Source: Xylaria sp. FL1777 (Eukaryota > Ascomycota > Sordariomycetes > Xylariales > Xylariaceae). From it: 64,000 nt of DNA. The notes beneath the pieces are model-generated. The model saw only the letters and a program-made list of their open reading frames with translations. It was not told where the DNA came from and did not search any database. The position numbers and the translations under genes are program-made. Positions 12,760-25,000 of this stretch are shown piece by piece (position 1 is the stretch's first letter; each line of letters begins with the position of its first letter). The stretch covers positions 186,001-250,000 of the forward strand of contig MU400535.1 in assembly GCA_022578965.1 (NCBI GenBank). The letters run 5' to 3'.

Positions 12760-13240
12760 AGAAGCTAAAGGTATGGGGTAGGTTGATAGATACGTAAGTA
12801 GTGCTTTGCATGTACTGGTTTGATGCTGCGCATACTCAGATTTGGTGATCGGTTAAGCCGGGGGCGGCTCTCGGCTAGTATAGGCTTCATGTTCTGATGA
12901 TCAAGCGCCGCTTTATTACTGTATTACATCTGTAGCCAGTAGGCGATATGACATGGCACGACCTGTAATATTCTATATGAGGATTTGATCGATTCCCGAT
13001 GGAGTGGAGTGATTGTCCTGCAATGTCTATGCCAATTACCGTTAGTGGCGCTATCCTTCGCCAGGTATTGAATAGCTCAGGATGTACGCATAAGCTCGGT
13101 CAGATACGAGCTATCTAAATGAATAGCCATGTATGAGCTGCCTGGAAGAGAATCAGATTCGACTCGTAATGAGCAGCGGCCGCGTAGACCTGGGCTCACG
13201 TCACACGATATATCACATGAATCCCCATGTGTGGTAGGAT

Positions 13241-13270
13241 GTGGGAGGTGAAAGGTGAAAGGTGAGTGGT
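13241..13270 (+). repeat. GGTGAAA heptanucleotide repeat
   Basis: Tandem units of GGTGAAA with one variant, followed by GGTGAGTGG. Confidence 0.65.
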
Positions 13271-15393
13271 AACTGGACAGCGACAGGGGTTGCTTTGGAA
13301 GTTGAATTGGCCAATCCGGCTCGTCTTCGCAGCCATTCCACCACCCACCCATCACCATCGTGAATGTGACACGATGAGCCTCCGCTAGAAGACAGCCTTG
13401 GCTTATTGGGCTCGATCTCGCGCCGGGTATGACTATATAGGATGGCTCCCGTGACGCTGAAATTGGACTTCCCTTCGTAATCCCAAGTCCTAAATCCTTC
13501 GGCCTAGCAGTCTTCGCGGATCGGGCAAACTAGCAAAAGTGTGCGAGTCATTTGCTGTTGTCCCGGTAATATCTACTGTCATCGAATGGGCCTGTGAACC
13601 ATGCCAAGCTTGATAGGAAAATTGAATTCTGGGGTTACGTCTAGCCATTGAGAACTAAACCCAAGAGGCATTCGTTGGTACCCTCTCTTTCCGTTTTCTG
13701 GTACGGTTAGTCCGGATGAGGGAAGCTCATCCGCCCAAGTTCGTCCCCCACGTTTGGGAAAGGTGTCGATGTTGCGTCCACCCCTGGCTTCATCTCAGAA
13801 CAATTCGTCCTTCGTCGTAGTGATCCCCCGCATTGGTGGCTTTAAGCCTGCTGGCGCTAGCTGGACTGGTGGACGGTAACACCGAAGTGATCGATAAGTT
13901 TGATACGAATTGTGGCGTCCGACAGGTCAACTTTTTCTATGAGATATGATAAGTGCTTTTGGGGTATTGTATGTTTATGCAAGAGGAGGTCATGGTCGTC
14001 GGAGGTGCTTGCATATCTAGTTTACCGGCGTTAGAGCACGTATGATGACCGTCTAGTCATGCACGTAATCCTGCGTTGGCGTTATTTCGTACCTTTCGCT
14101 AGGTAAAGATGCGCCAAGTGGCTCTGTGATAGGCTGGTTCGAGGGGAAGGGTACGTAGAGGGGTCTGAGAAGGCATAGCCCTATGAACTACCTATGCTTG
14201 TATTGGAACAACATCTTGATTCGCTAAGTATGCAAGTAACCTCTGGTCATAGTCTTCATAAGTGTTTGCTTCAGGGGCCTCGGCTTCCCCTAAACCCTTG
14301 TTTCTATGTCTTTAAATAATCACGACGGGGGGGTACTCAGACGTACCCCTTGCCGTAGATACACATTGACCTTGCCATTCCTCGTAGCATGCGGTGCAAA
14401 TAGCGAGATAAGGCAGTGTAGAGTGTTACAATAGATACATATCAAAACGTAAGTGAGGGGCTTGACCCCAATTGTCGAGGGAGATGTCATCTCGTCAAGT
14501 CACCCGACTGGGTCGGAAGGGTTTCCTGGAAATCGCATACTTATTATACCTCTGTTTACCCGAATGATTACTAAGTGGTAAAACTTCCGAACACACCGTC
14601 TGCAGTGTAACTGGGACGGCAAAGGTGCATCGTAATGATTATGGGTCATTGGGAACACGCTGGCGAACCTAACTCTGGAACAGCCTAGAGATATATGTGT
14701 AGTTAAAAATATTGTTGTCAAGCGCACTAGGCGACAAAATGCTGTTTGCTTAGCCAAAACTAGACTCAAATTAATGGCGACTGTGGTGTCTTCTCGCCTG
14801 TTGTAGGCTTGTATATCGTCTCTCTCTCTAAGTCTATGAGAGTCTGAAGGCGTGTTCACAGAATCTGAGTCTAGTCGCCTGTCGGCCGCCTTCTTAAACC
14901 TCTTTATTCATGGAGGATGTTTCCTGTTTTCCCTTCTTCCACTCTCACCCCGGGAAGCGAGATTAAGCCGTGGTTGCCCGAAATACAGCTTCTGACCAAC
15001 CTATCGAATCGACAAGAGTTGACCCATCAAGTCAAGGTGATGCTGAACTCCGATACTCTCCATCGAATCCCGTAGTAAACAATATTTTACGCCATATCCA
15101 TGTCCGTTCCGTTGAAGGGAAATGCTTTTATTCGCAAGAAAAATTCCACACCATTCCTGAAGTCAAATTTGGCCTCAAACCATCCGAGAGTCCATTGCCG
15201 ACCGAGAGTAACGACATTGGCTGTTTTCTAGGAAAGTACCGTTGATACCTTTCCTAGTGGGGGAGATGAAAGAATCCAGTTTTGCACTAGATTGACAAGG
15301 CAATCGTGAATCATAACTTCGTGTCTTCGTCTTGTTCACACACGTTGATGATGACCGAGGAAAATTAGAGCTGAGCATAAATGACCCAGCTTA

Positions 15394-17065
15394 TTACGTG
15401 AATCCAGCTTCCACTGCAACCGATCGCATTTCTACCTCCGACGAAAAGACGAGGGCATTCTTCTCAGATAATCCACGCGCTGCATGGCGCATTCTGTGGT
15501 TAATAAATCGTTCTAGATCATCAGGTCGTGGCAATGGTGTCACGATACTATCGCTCTGGGTTGGATGCGGCACCATACGAGAAGCGTCGTTGGCATCCCC
15601 GTCAGGTCGACTACCCCATGAGGTCTAATGAAGAATTAGCAGGCTGCATTCACCTCTGGAGAAATGCACACAAGTCTTTCATACCATATTTAGTGTGAAA
15701 AGGGCGTAAAGCTTGATGAGACCATGGAAATAGCCGAAGAGAATGGACACGGGGAGGAATTTGATGTCGCTTGGTTGTCGTCGGAAGAGGCCGATTAGCT
15801 TGACAACTTTGGTGTACCCGAATAAAAAGATTAACTGTGACCAGAGCAGTTGTCGACGGGCGTTCATATCCCATCCTTCCGTTCCCCACCAAAGCCAAAG
15901 CAACAAAAGAGGGTCCACAACAAAAGCAAGAGACGTGAAAGTTGCAAGGTGCAGAGCATAGGTGCACCATGGTTGTTGGCTGTAATATGATCAGTCGTCG
16001 CTAAAAACAAGTTGAGTAGCACCTGGTCAGGAAGTCGACTTACGTAATAACGAATCGCTCGCGAAACAGGCTTGTATAATTGCTGCGCCAATTGCTACGA
16101 GACCACCGGGAGCATTGGTAGAGGAACTTGCGACCGTTTTCCAGTGTTGTCTCAATCTCGCACTCAGGCTCGTACTGAATCCAGGTTTTCCACTGGTTAT
16201 TCACAAGCCAACGAGTCACGAAATTGTCATCGTCGGCATTTAGACCGTAGCGACGCCAGCGCTCAGTCTGGAAGCCTTCAAGGAAATCGTGGCTCGACAG
16301 GATCTCCGAGCGATAAGCCCCTGTCCGACCAGACATGCAGGACGTACCGCCATCGATGTTGTGCGTTGCCGAAATCTCAAAATTGCGCCGCTCGATATAA
16401 GCCGCCCCTAGCCAGTTCCAGATTTGCGTGGACCAAGGCGCACCCGGTTCTCTCCGTACTCTTTGGCAAGTCCCGACACCTCCTATCCTAGGGTCTTCGA
16501 AGGGAGCTAAGATCCAAGGTAGAAGGGTGGATGGCCATGTGACGTCGTCATCAGCCATCACGGTGATAGCCGTGACGACCTTGGGGAGAGCTTCACAAAC
16601 CTGGAGGCGCTTGTTGGCAATTGGAGTGAAGAGCACGCGGACATTTTTGGTAGAGAGACTCTTGGCAAGTTTCTCGAGCCGTTCATGCTTGTCTACCGTT
16701 GTAACCAGGATTAGCTCAGCGGGTCCACAAGCTAGGATACTCTCTAGCGATGAACGGAGTTCTTCAAAATCAGTGTGAATAGTGGGAATGATGACCGTGA
16801 CATCTTTGGCAGTAAAGGTCGGGTGGTCCGGTATAGGCTTTGACTTGTACCGCCAATGACTGTAAGTATGAACAATGAGGCGCAAATAGCGATAAACCCT
16901 GGTCAGTGGTCAGACAGCACATTCTGGGGTGTTGGACCAATGAGGAACAAGAATTTAAGGTAGAACTCACCACAGGGTCCAGAACATGAACCACCAAAAC
17001 CTGGCTGATGACAGAAACTCGGGACGCGAGAAGAAAACTCCCTCGGGGTTACCGAGCAATGTCAT
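15394..17065 (-). CDS. Glycosyltransferase family 2 polysaccharide synthase (fungal Cps1-like / hyaluronan-synthase type)
   Basis: Four exons on the minus strand are proposed: 17065-16971, 16898-16044, 15979-15685 and 15624-15394 (491 aa). Introns of 72, 64 and 60 bp are GT-AG. The joins rebuild FWTLW-VYRYLRLIVH, ERFVI-T-QQPW and TLNM-TSWGSRPDGD. The protein has an N-terminal membrane helix (around residues 22-42). A GT2 catalytic region follows with VTVIIPT, DDD at about 148-150, a second acidic cluster at 254-256 and the QxxRW motif (QCSRW) at about 293-297, which together mark processive beta-glycan synthases. C-terminal helices follow (LLLLWLWWG; WSQLIFLFGYTKVVKL). Such enzymes use nucleotide sugars at the plasma membrane to make a surface polysaccharide; the product is not known here. 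A stop lies in frame just upstream of the chosen ATG. An antisense open frame at 14970-15628 is a shadow or unrelated. Confidence 0.88.
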
Positions 17066-20000
17066 ATTGGTTATTTTTCGAGCTGGAACGGTTCAAGAGC
17101 GACGTGAGGGTCCCGAATTTCCTGTGGAGGAGTCTGAGGGCGAGGCAAGGGTACAATGGTATGGAGCCAAGCTGGGGTGATCCGGCACGCTGCTGATCTT
17201 TCTCATGTAGGGAATAGACAACCCGGCGCTAGGAATTGACGAGTTGGGTGCGGCGAGTGTACGGAGCGATGTTTTCATATAACAAGCCTACTTAGCCGTG
17301 CTAGTCACAGACGAGGAAAGCTCGAGGATTGTCATGCGCAGATGAAGAGGGGGATGAGGGCAAAGCACCAAGAAGCTGGAGAAGCTGCTTCCTATATAGA
17401 CTCTACCACCGTGAGGTAAGGGATGTAGGATAGGTTGAATGCCAACGAGCAAGCAGTAAGGGGGAGCCGTGATTAGGTAGATAAGAGGAATGCTGAGTAG
17501 ACTATTGATTGGGCGACTGCTTAGGGCAAGCAATGATAATGATGATGTTATAGCATGTGTGTACAGTCCCCCAAAGGAAGAAATTAACAGACGACAGACA
17601 ATAGTCAGTCAGTCTTGCTGCAACAACGGATGTTTTGGTGTTGATGTTTGGTTGTGGTATCGTGACTAGAACCCTCTCGCCATGTATCCGAGGAAGAGAC
17701 CACAAGCGAGTGTCGAAGACAGAGTGCAGAGAGGAATTGCAAACTATATTTATTACACAGTGTGCCGCCGGCCCAGGGACTCAAAAGAATGAAGCCATGT
17801 ACTAAGAAAGAACAGACAGACAGGAGACAAGAGACATCAGAGGATCGACTCTGGAGGGGGGATGTAGAAGCAGTCGTCGACGGGCTGCAACGAAGGAAGC
17901 TGTCGAGACACGCAGATATATATGTGCGTATGGCCTAGGCCCGTGGAGAGGAGGCAAGGATATATAGGCGCGGATGGATCAGATACCACTCCATTCAGCC
18001 ATCTGTCGATATCACGCACACAGGAGGTAGAGATATATCACTTGTCCAAGCTACTGCCTTCGTGCGCACTCTACCTCAGGGCTACCTGGGTAGGTGGACG
18101 ACTGATGATGGACGATGCACTGGAACCTGCCCTAGGTAGGGTGGATATATGGGGAAGGGAAGGCTGTGTGCGGCTAAGCTTCCTAAGTAGGCAATGCATA
18201 CTGTAGCATGTAGCAGAGCATGTACGGAGGAGGGTAGGTCGGGAGGTATGTACGCAGGAGGTGGTTGAGGCAGGTACCTGGTGGCATGTATCTCGTCGAG
18301 ATGGGACTATGTAGAGGTACCTGCTCGAGCAACCTTAGTATACACCTAAGTAGGTACTAGTATCTAGTATCATGGATGCACGCCTCCAGGTGGAATTGCC
18401 CACTATGTGCCCACTTACACCCACCTCACCCACATGTGCGTGCATAAATAAGGACCTACTTACATATGCCTATACATACAGGGACGCAGTAGTGTATAGG
18501 TAATGTACGTCTGCGGGTTTTTGGGGATGCAACTCGAGCATGGGATGCCAGGTGCTATAGCAGGGGGCGGGCGGGTGATTGGCGGCAGTATAGGGTAAGG
18601 TTCAGTGCAGTGTAGTAAAGACGATATGAAATCACAGCTCTGTGTACCGATGATTCCATTCGAAACATTCGAGACCGCACCTCGACCGACATACCTGTTA
18701 TGTAAGGGCTGCAAGTACGGTACGTGCTACTGTAGCCTGGGCAGATCTCGGCCGAGGTGGTCTGGCAACGACCAGTCGCCTGCAGATACACATAGCACAT
18801 TAGATCCAGTACGTCTCGGTACGTCGTGTAGATGTAGATACGCAATGTATCATGTATCATGTATACATATACACATACCTACTTAGTATGTAGTATACAC
18901 ATATACACATGCTCGACAAAGGACGAGACGAGACGAGACGCTCGGTTGCGTATACTGTCGTCCACTGTACGCGATAGGCATGGCATGGGGTCATTCAACC
19001 GAGTCGGGAGTTACCTTAGCAGGCAGCTAGGTAGGCATGTCGGCGGTAGCCAGAGCCAACACGGCCGGCTGGATCGAACGTCATGATGCCCAGTGACGTG
19101 AGGAAGTCATTGCATTCGCTCTGATTTGGGGAGGATGGCCCAATGATAGACATAAGCGCTGGCCGTTGGATGGCCATGGCGAGCTAGTTGGAGGGGGAAA
19201 CCAACTTCTAGCCTCTCTCCCTACATACGTACATAGTAAAGTGAAATTCTTGTCAGAGCAAGAGAGCCGGCTCTAGACTGTACCTAGACCAGGACAGTAA
19301 CCAGGACTATCTAGATGTTACCAAATCAGCTAGACTAGCACGGAGGAGATATAGTGGGCTGCAGGCTAGAATGGGTCCGCTACAATGGGTCCGCTAGAGG
19401 CTAGCTACAGAGTAAGGGCTGGTTGGTGTGCCTGTTCCTCACGCAGCGCTACAGCGCTACAGCACTATTGGCGACTAAGGGCAGAATTAAGGGGGTTTTT
19501 CTTGGGGCCTCGGGGCGATTTTAGCGTACCAACTCTAAGAGGTGGGGTATCCCCGAGAGCCCTGAAAGAGGAGGAGGAAGAGGAGTACGCTAACACGAGA
19601 GAGACTACCTATGCGTGCTCTGAACCGCGCTACTGTACTGCGTACCTAGTGGGGTTTGGCGACAAGGGCTAGGCGGCATCTGTGTGCTAAATCACGTCTG
19701 TCGCCGAGTTGATGCTACGTGAACCAGCACTGTGCAGCCGTCACACGCTGATATCTTCTGAGCCTGCATATTCTGCACTCCTCGGCGCTAGCAGCACTCA
19801 CGCTGTTACCAAATTGCAACCGCATTTGATATTTCTCGGAGCCTTACTTTCTTTGCCCTTTAGGTTCTCGTTTTCGCTCTGATTCATCTTTTACAGTAAC
19901 GACGAGCCTAGTCTGAGTAAGTATGGGGCTAGGAGTGGATAAATCGAGTCTTCGGGTACTGAGTAGGTAGTTTGTGGGCACGTACTTACAGTAGAGATCC

Positions 20001-22000
20001 GATCATAGCACGACGTTTGCTGTATGTACACTAGGCGTTCTGTCACTTCGATATTACATTTTGCCACGGAACGATCACGCGAGCAACCGTCGTCCGATGT
20101 TCTAGAACGGGAAGATCCGAATGGTTGACAACGAATCAGGGTCAATAAATACCAAGCAAATACAATATATGAGCGGCCATAACCGACGGACACTTTATTA
20201 GTAGCCTGTCCACGACATCTTCATCCAGGTTTTCGTGGTCTTTCTGACTGTACTGGGTTACTATGTTATAATAGAGGCTACTTAAGCAGAAGCGATCAAC
20301 CTTGTAGGTAGTGTAGGAGGTGCTAATTTGGCCACAGCCGCTACTGTACTGAGAGTGCATCGTGGTGGAGCTATTTCGGCTAGGTAAGTTAGTGTCCAAG
20401 ATATATATACATAAATATATACATATAACAATGTTAAAAGGACATCAGTGCATTATCGGCCAGTCGTAACTTGGAACCGAGACCGGGTTGTTCGGCTCAT
20501 TCTTCTTCGCATTGATTCATTCCATGACCACGAACAATTCGCTATAGCCATGAGAAAGTCACTACACAGGTTAGTAACCACGGCTGGTGCTATTACGTGC
20601 CAGTATGGATGGTCTCTGCTTCTATGTTGTCTGCTCTATGTCTGTTCTCGGGCGTTTCGCAAGTCGGGGGCGAAACCAGCAAAATCTGTTGGCGATTCAG
20701 AGCGACTTACTCCAATTAGCCGCAGAGGTCGTCGAGGTTTTCGGCTGCAGTTGGCCCCGCACGGAGTCAAACATAAGCCTGCATTGCAAAATTTGTTTTC
20801 TACGCATACTCGGCTTTTTTTCCTTCCAGGCCGGTTGTCCCAAGTCCGTGGCACGCTTGACCAGGGGGAGGGTAGGGGCCAGAGGAGCTGCCTGTTTCGA
20901 GGTCTGAGTGTTTTAAGCATTGCCCAAAACATTGGCCTCATCTCGGCATGCTTGCTCATTGTAGTAGACATATAACTTGCTAGGCGTCATGCTCACCGTG
21001 ATCGGCTTGCCATGCCACCGGACACCATACGATTGAACCGCACTGTTCTGTGCTCTTCGTGAAGGACTGCCAGAGTGGCAAGACACCAGAGTAGGTTTAT
21101 CTGGGTACGTTACAATAGAACGTATATCCTGTAGTTTGATGCCTATATGGCGAGCATGGGGGTTTGCTATATCTACCTACTCTAAAGGGTAGAAGATATG
21201 ATCCTGTTTAGCTCATATTAGGATCTGATTGACATCGGTAATATCAAGTACTTGGATTTACTTATAGTATAGCTTGTTTATAGAGGCTATCACCAAGAGG
21301 TGGCGCAAGTAGCGCCGGTACTGATGACGGCATTGTGAATAAAATTCTTCACCGAGAAATACACAGAGGCGCATATAGATACTAAAAGCGATTAGATGCC
21401 TTGCATTGGTGCGAGACATCCCGCTCAACGAACTAGGGTGTCTGTTGGTACCCTGTCCGTCGAGCCGTCTCAGCATCGTGGAACGCACCTACATGCCTCG
21501 CATATTCCGCATCGTATACTCAACATAAAGACAGGCATATAGAAAACGTGTCTCCACGCTCAGGCACGACACCGCCTCGTAACCGAGTGAAACACTAGTG
21601 AACCATGACGGTTGTGAGGGGTAATGGGGTTGATGACGACGGGCATCATGATGATGGTGAGAAACTGGATCGGTCTATTGGAGATAAGGTTTAGCAATAT
21701 TTCCAATTGTATCTAACATGGTTCCCAGCGGCCCGCCGTAACGTCACAGCCAGACCGTGGCGATCCTCTTATGTCCGTCCACCCCTCCAAAAGGTAATGT
21801 AGGATTCGGTACAAGGTCAACTCATCCCAGGAAGGTGTATTGACAGCCCAGAAAAGCCTCATCAGACCGTGCGTCATTAGTAGCCTGATGCTTAGGATGT
21901 TTTTTGGTTTTGTTTTGTTATTTTTTTTAAAAAAAAAATTTGAAAGATACGATGAAATGAAATTTGTTTTTAGAAAAGATACAGCAGAAAAGGCGACCCC
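17066..22000. other. Gene-free stretch with TACCTA/TAGGTA motifs
   Basis: No supported gene. The longest open frame (20448-20975 +, 175 codons) has an internal hydrophobic stretch but no recognised domain, and two other frames overlap it. Tandem duplications are small: AATGGGTCCGCTA occurs twice near 19370-19395. Motifs of the TAGGTA/TACCTA type cluster at 18090-18360. No tRNA or transposon feature was identified. Confidence 0.45.
21899..21941. repeat. T-run / A-run palindrome
   Basis: A T-rich segment ends in eight T followed at once by ten A, giving an AT hairpin-capable palindrome at 21921-21938. Could act as an intrinsic nucleosome-excluding tract; no specific function is claimed. Confidence 0.6.
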
Positions 22001-25000
22001 ACGTCTAGGGCGGTTAGCAGTGCGTTCCGGATGATATGTGGTGTACAGCTTCTATCTATCATACTTGTTATTAGAAACGAATGACACTTCAACAAGCTCA
22101 ATTCCTGTGGTAGGGGCCGGGTAAATTCGAATGATGGACGGATAGATACAGTTACATATCGTAGATCCGGTAGTCCAGGACATGTTAGACGTCAACAAGG
22201 AGAATGAGATGAAAAAAATAATTACACGTAGGACTCCTAATCCAATAAGCCCTGTGTTTCGTTTACGTAGATAGGCATATGTGTTTTAAAATAATGAGAT
22301 AGGGGTGATCTACATCACTGCAGTTGAGGCCAGTCCAAAATGGGTATCCATCGTGATGGGGTTTGGGGTAACCTTGGCCGATCTCAAAGCCATTGGCCAA
22401 TGACCTATTATACCGTGCCGGTGCCTTTCGGCCATGTTTTCTACTAGATGAGGTCCGAAAATCTTTGACCGAAAATCTGATCCTGGTACCGGCATGTCCG
22501 TACCCTCCTGGTATTCCGCCTCTGTAGTTTCGCATCCCTTGGGGAGGACCTCAGTGTTATCATTGCGCCCTTAGCACTCACCATCATGATAACCTAATGT
22601 ATCAATCCATTTGCGAGCAGTTGTTCATGGCGGGGACACTACCAGAAAAGCATGAAGCTCCGGATTGCGACGGATATTGTTTCTCCGATACCGCACATAG
22701 TTAATGTCTGAACAGCTCGGCCACGGCACCTAGTTTAAGTATCCACTGTCATAGAGCCGGAATAGAGAGGCCGTGTTGCCGTGCCGCCTGCCCAATGGGG
22801 CCGGCCACCATCTGCTTGACAAGCAAGACACTTAAATTTACTTGGGGCTTCGCCAGTTGTGAGTATAACACCCCAGGACATGTCAAAAGGACAACGGTAG
22901 GCGTAGGACAAATGCGTGGGGTGTTTCCGTTACCGCAGTAGTAATAGACAGGCATTGGGAGGGACATTCCAAATTAGACCAGAGACTACGGAGTTACAGG
23001 TAGCTGAATTGGACATTGTAGGTAATAAAGGCGAAATGAATTAGGTATGTGCAACCGTGCAGTGGATTGTGAAAAATGTTACTAAGTTCATATAACATCT
23101 ATAATAGCTCTATAGAATGCGGTTTAAAGTATTTTGTCTCAATATGAGATTCATATGTCAGAAATTACCGTATGATGAGGGATCTAGCTCATTCTTGGTA
23201 ACCCAGGAGTATACAGCAGTAAGTGTAAGCAACAGTTTTTGCAAAACGAGAAGGGGTTCGAAATCCATACTTGAAATACTGTCTGTAAGAGAATTCGATA
23301 CGCAGGTACATCTCTTGGCTTCCCACACGTGAACCAAGGTTATAGAGCCGCTCAACGCTCGGTTCGCTTGGCGAGAAAGCCCAGAGAGGACCTGGAAGAC
23401 TCTGAAAGAACCATTATCTACTTCGTTCGAGATCAGAGTAGCACGGTGGCAATACAAGCGCAATGATTGGCGTGTTCTTAAGCTACCTACCTACCATATC
23501 GGGTTGTGAATTACATGACACGTACTCGCGGGTAAAAATCGTAGGTACATGTGAATGCGCCTGGACTCATAGTATTATTTATCCTAGCCACTTATATACG
23601 AAAAGATAATGACTGACTAGATAGTGAAGTAATATGTTTCTCTCATATGACATGACGAATTACATGATAGAACACATTACCTCGTTAGGCTGCTCGCTCA
23701 TAGCTCAAGATAGATGTATAATCCCACGAGAGTAGTCATCGAATCCGATCCCATGCGAGAACTTATTTCACGCCAGTTGTGTGCGCGGCTATAACTCGGT
23801 ATCATACAAGGACGACGCAGAAACCAATAACTTGCCATTCTTAGAATACCAACCTAGCTAAGCACACGCAGTCTCAGGTCTTACGCTGGGGTCTTATTTA
23901 CAGGTCTTGAGGCCAGCCTCAGTAGCTTTCATATGCCCAGGTATTAGGAAGCTACGTTATGTTTTTAAGTATCATTTGTGACCAAATACCTCCTTATTAC
24001 TACTCACCAAGTTCATTGGTATTGCGGGTGGTTTTTCGGGTCCGAGTAAAGTATTGATATCTTTAGTACAAATAAGGGTCTGTGGGGGAACGCGCGGGCT
24101 TATCCATCGTGGTCTACGCAGTAAGATCTATACTAGGATTAGAGTTAGGATTGATACAGACTTCGTCATCCAGTACGAATAACGTTCCGAGTACCTACAA
24201 CATTTCGAATGGCCCACTCAGTTGAGAAAGGCTGGAACGGGCAGAGAAGACTCTATCTCGGCGACTTTCAAATGCAACAAGCGACATGCCTTGCAGTACA
24301 CACTACACACAAGGACAAAAGAAGCAGGTCCCTAAAGCCTGTCACGATGGGGCCGCACTACTCGGCAGATTGTGAAATCGGACTCATTAAGCCGAGGCGA
24401 TAGTAGACGCTACACCTGCCTAGCAACTGTGCAAGGATACCGGTATGCCCATGCTCGCTCAGCCTATACTTATAACGTGCTTTGCGTTTTTGCGACACTA
24501 ATTTCAGCAATTACTTGGGAATCGACGTTTCAATGGTGGAAAATAGTGGAATACGAGCGATCTGAATCATGTCCAAGAAGTGGATAGTAAACAATATGCA
24601 AATGTAACATAGCACTCGTCGTCAACAGCGCTCACGATAATCTACGAGAGTTCAACATTGAATACCTACTATCCTCTGTGGAGACATATGCATACTGCAC
24701 AGTACCTACTAATACAAGGGACTTGCTTTTAATGAATGCAGGGACTATAACTCCTCCAGGATTAAGAATGTTAGCCCAATACATAACCAGGGGCGGGGGG
24801 CTAGATTACGCAGTAACCAAACCTTATACATTCTTTATATACCTACTATACTCGGAAAATAGCCTTGTCAACTACTACGTATCTACGCAGTTAGAAGTTC
24901 CAGCCGGTTTTCCGGGGATAAAATAAATCGGCCAGGGATCTTTTTTACAAGGCTTCTACACGTTCTGTTAGAAACATATGGTTAAGTACCTAGGCTAATA

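Larger units (their letters stand above)
9401..15393. other. Gene-free stretch
   Basis: About 6 kb without a supported gene. Open frames are short, interrupted and on both strands. Minor tandem tracts occur at 12738-12759 (GCGATG units) and 13241-13270 (GGTGAAA units). Neither tRNA boxes nor transposon ends were seen by eye. Composition is not extreme, so strong RIP is not obvious. Confidence 0.45.

Noticed and set aside
14970..15628. Plus-strand frames opposite the GT2 synthase 3' end
   Set aside because: Partly antisense to its last exon; no domain.
20448..20975. 175-codon frame with a hydrophobic patch
   Set aside because: Overlaps other frames on both strands; no domain, no splice pattern restoring a family.
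22263..22967. Minus-strand frames that look like pieces of a protein
   Set aside because: Frequent frame changes and stops, and no family match. Possibly an old pseudogene, not callable.
23250..23262. GGTTCGAAATCC B-box-like sequence
   Set aside because: No A box at the right distance and no cloverleaf; not a tRNA.
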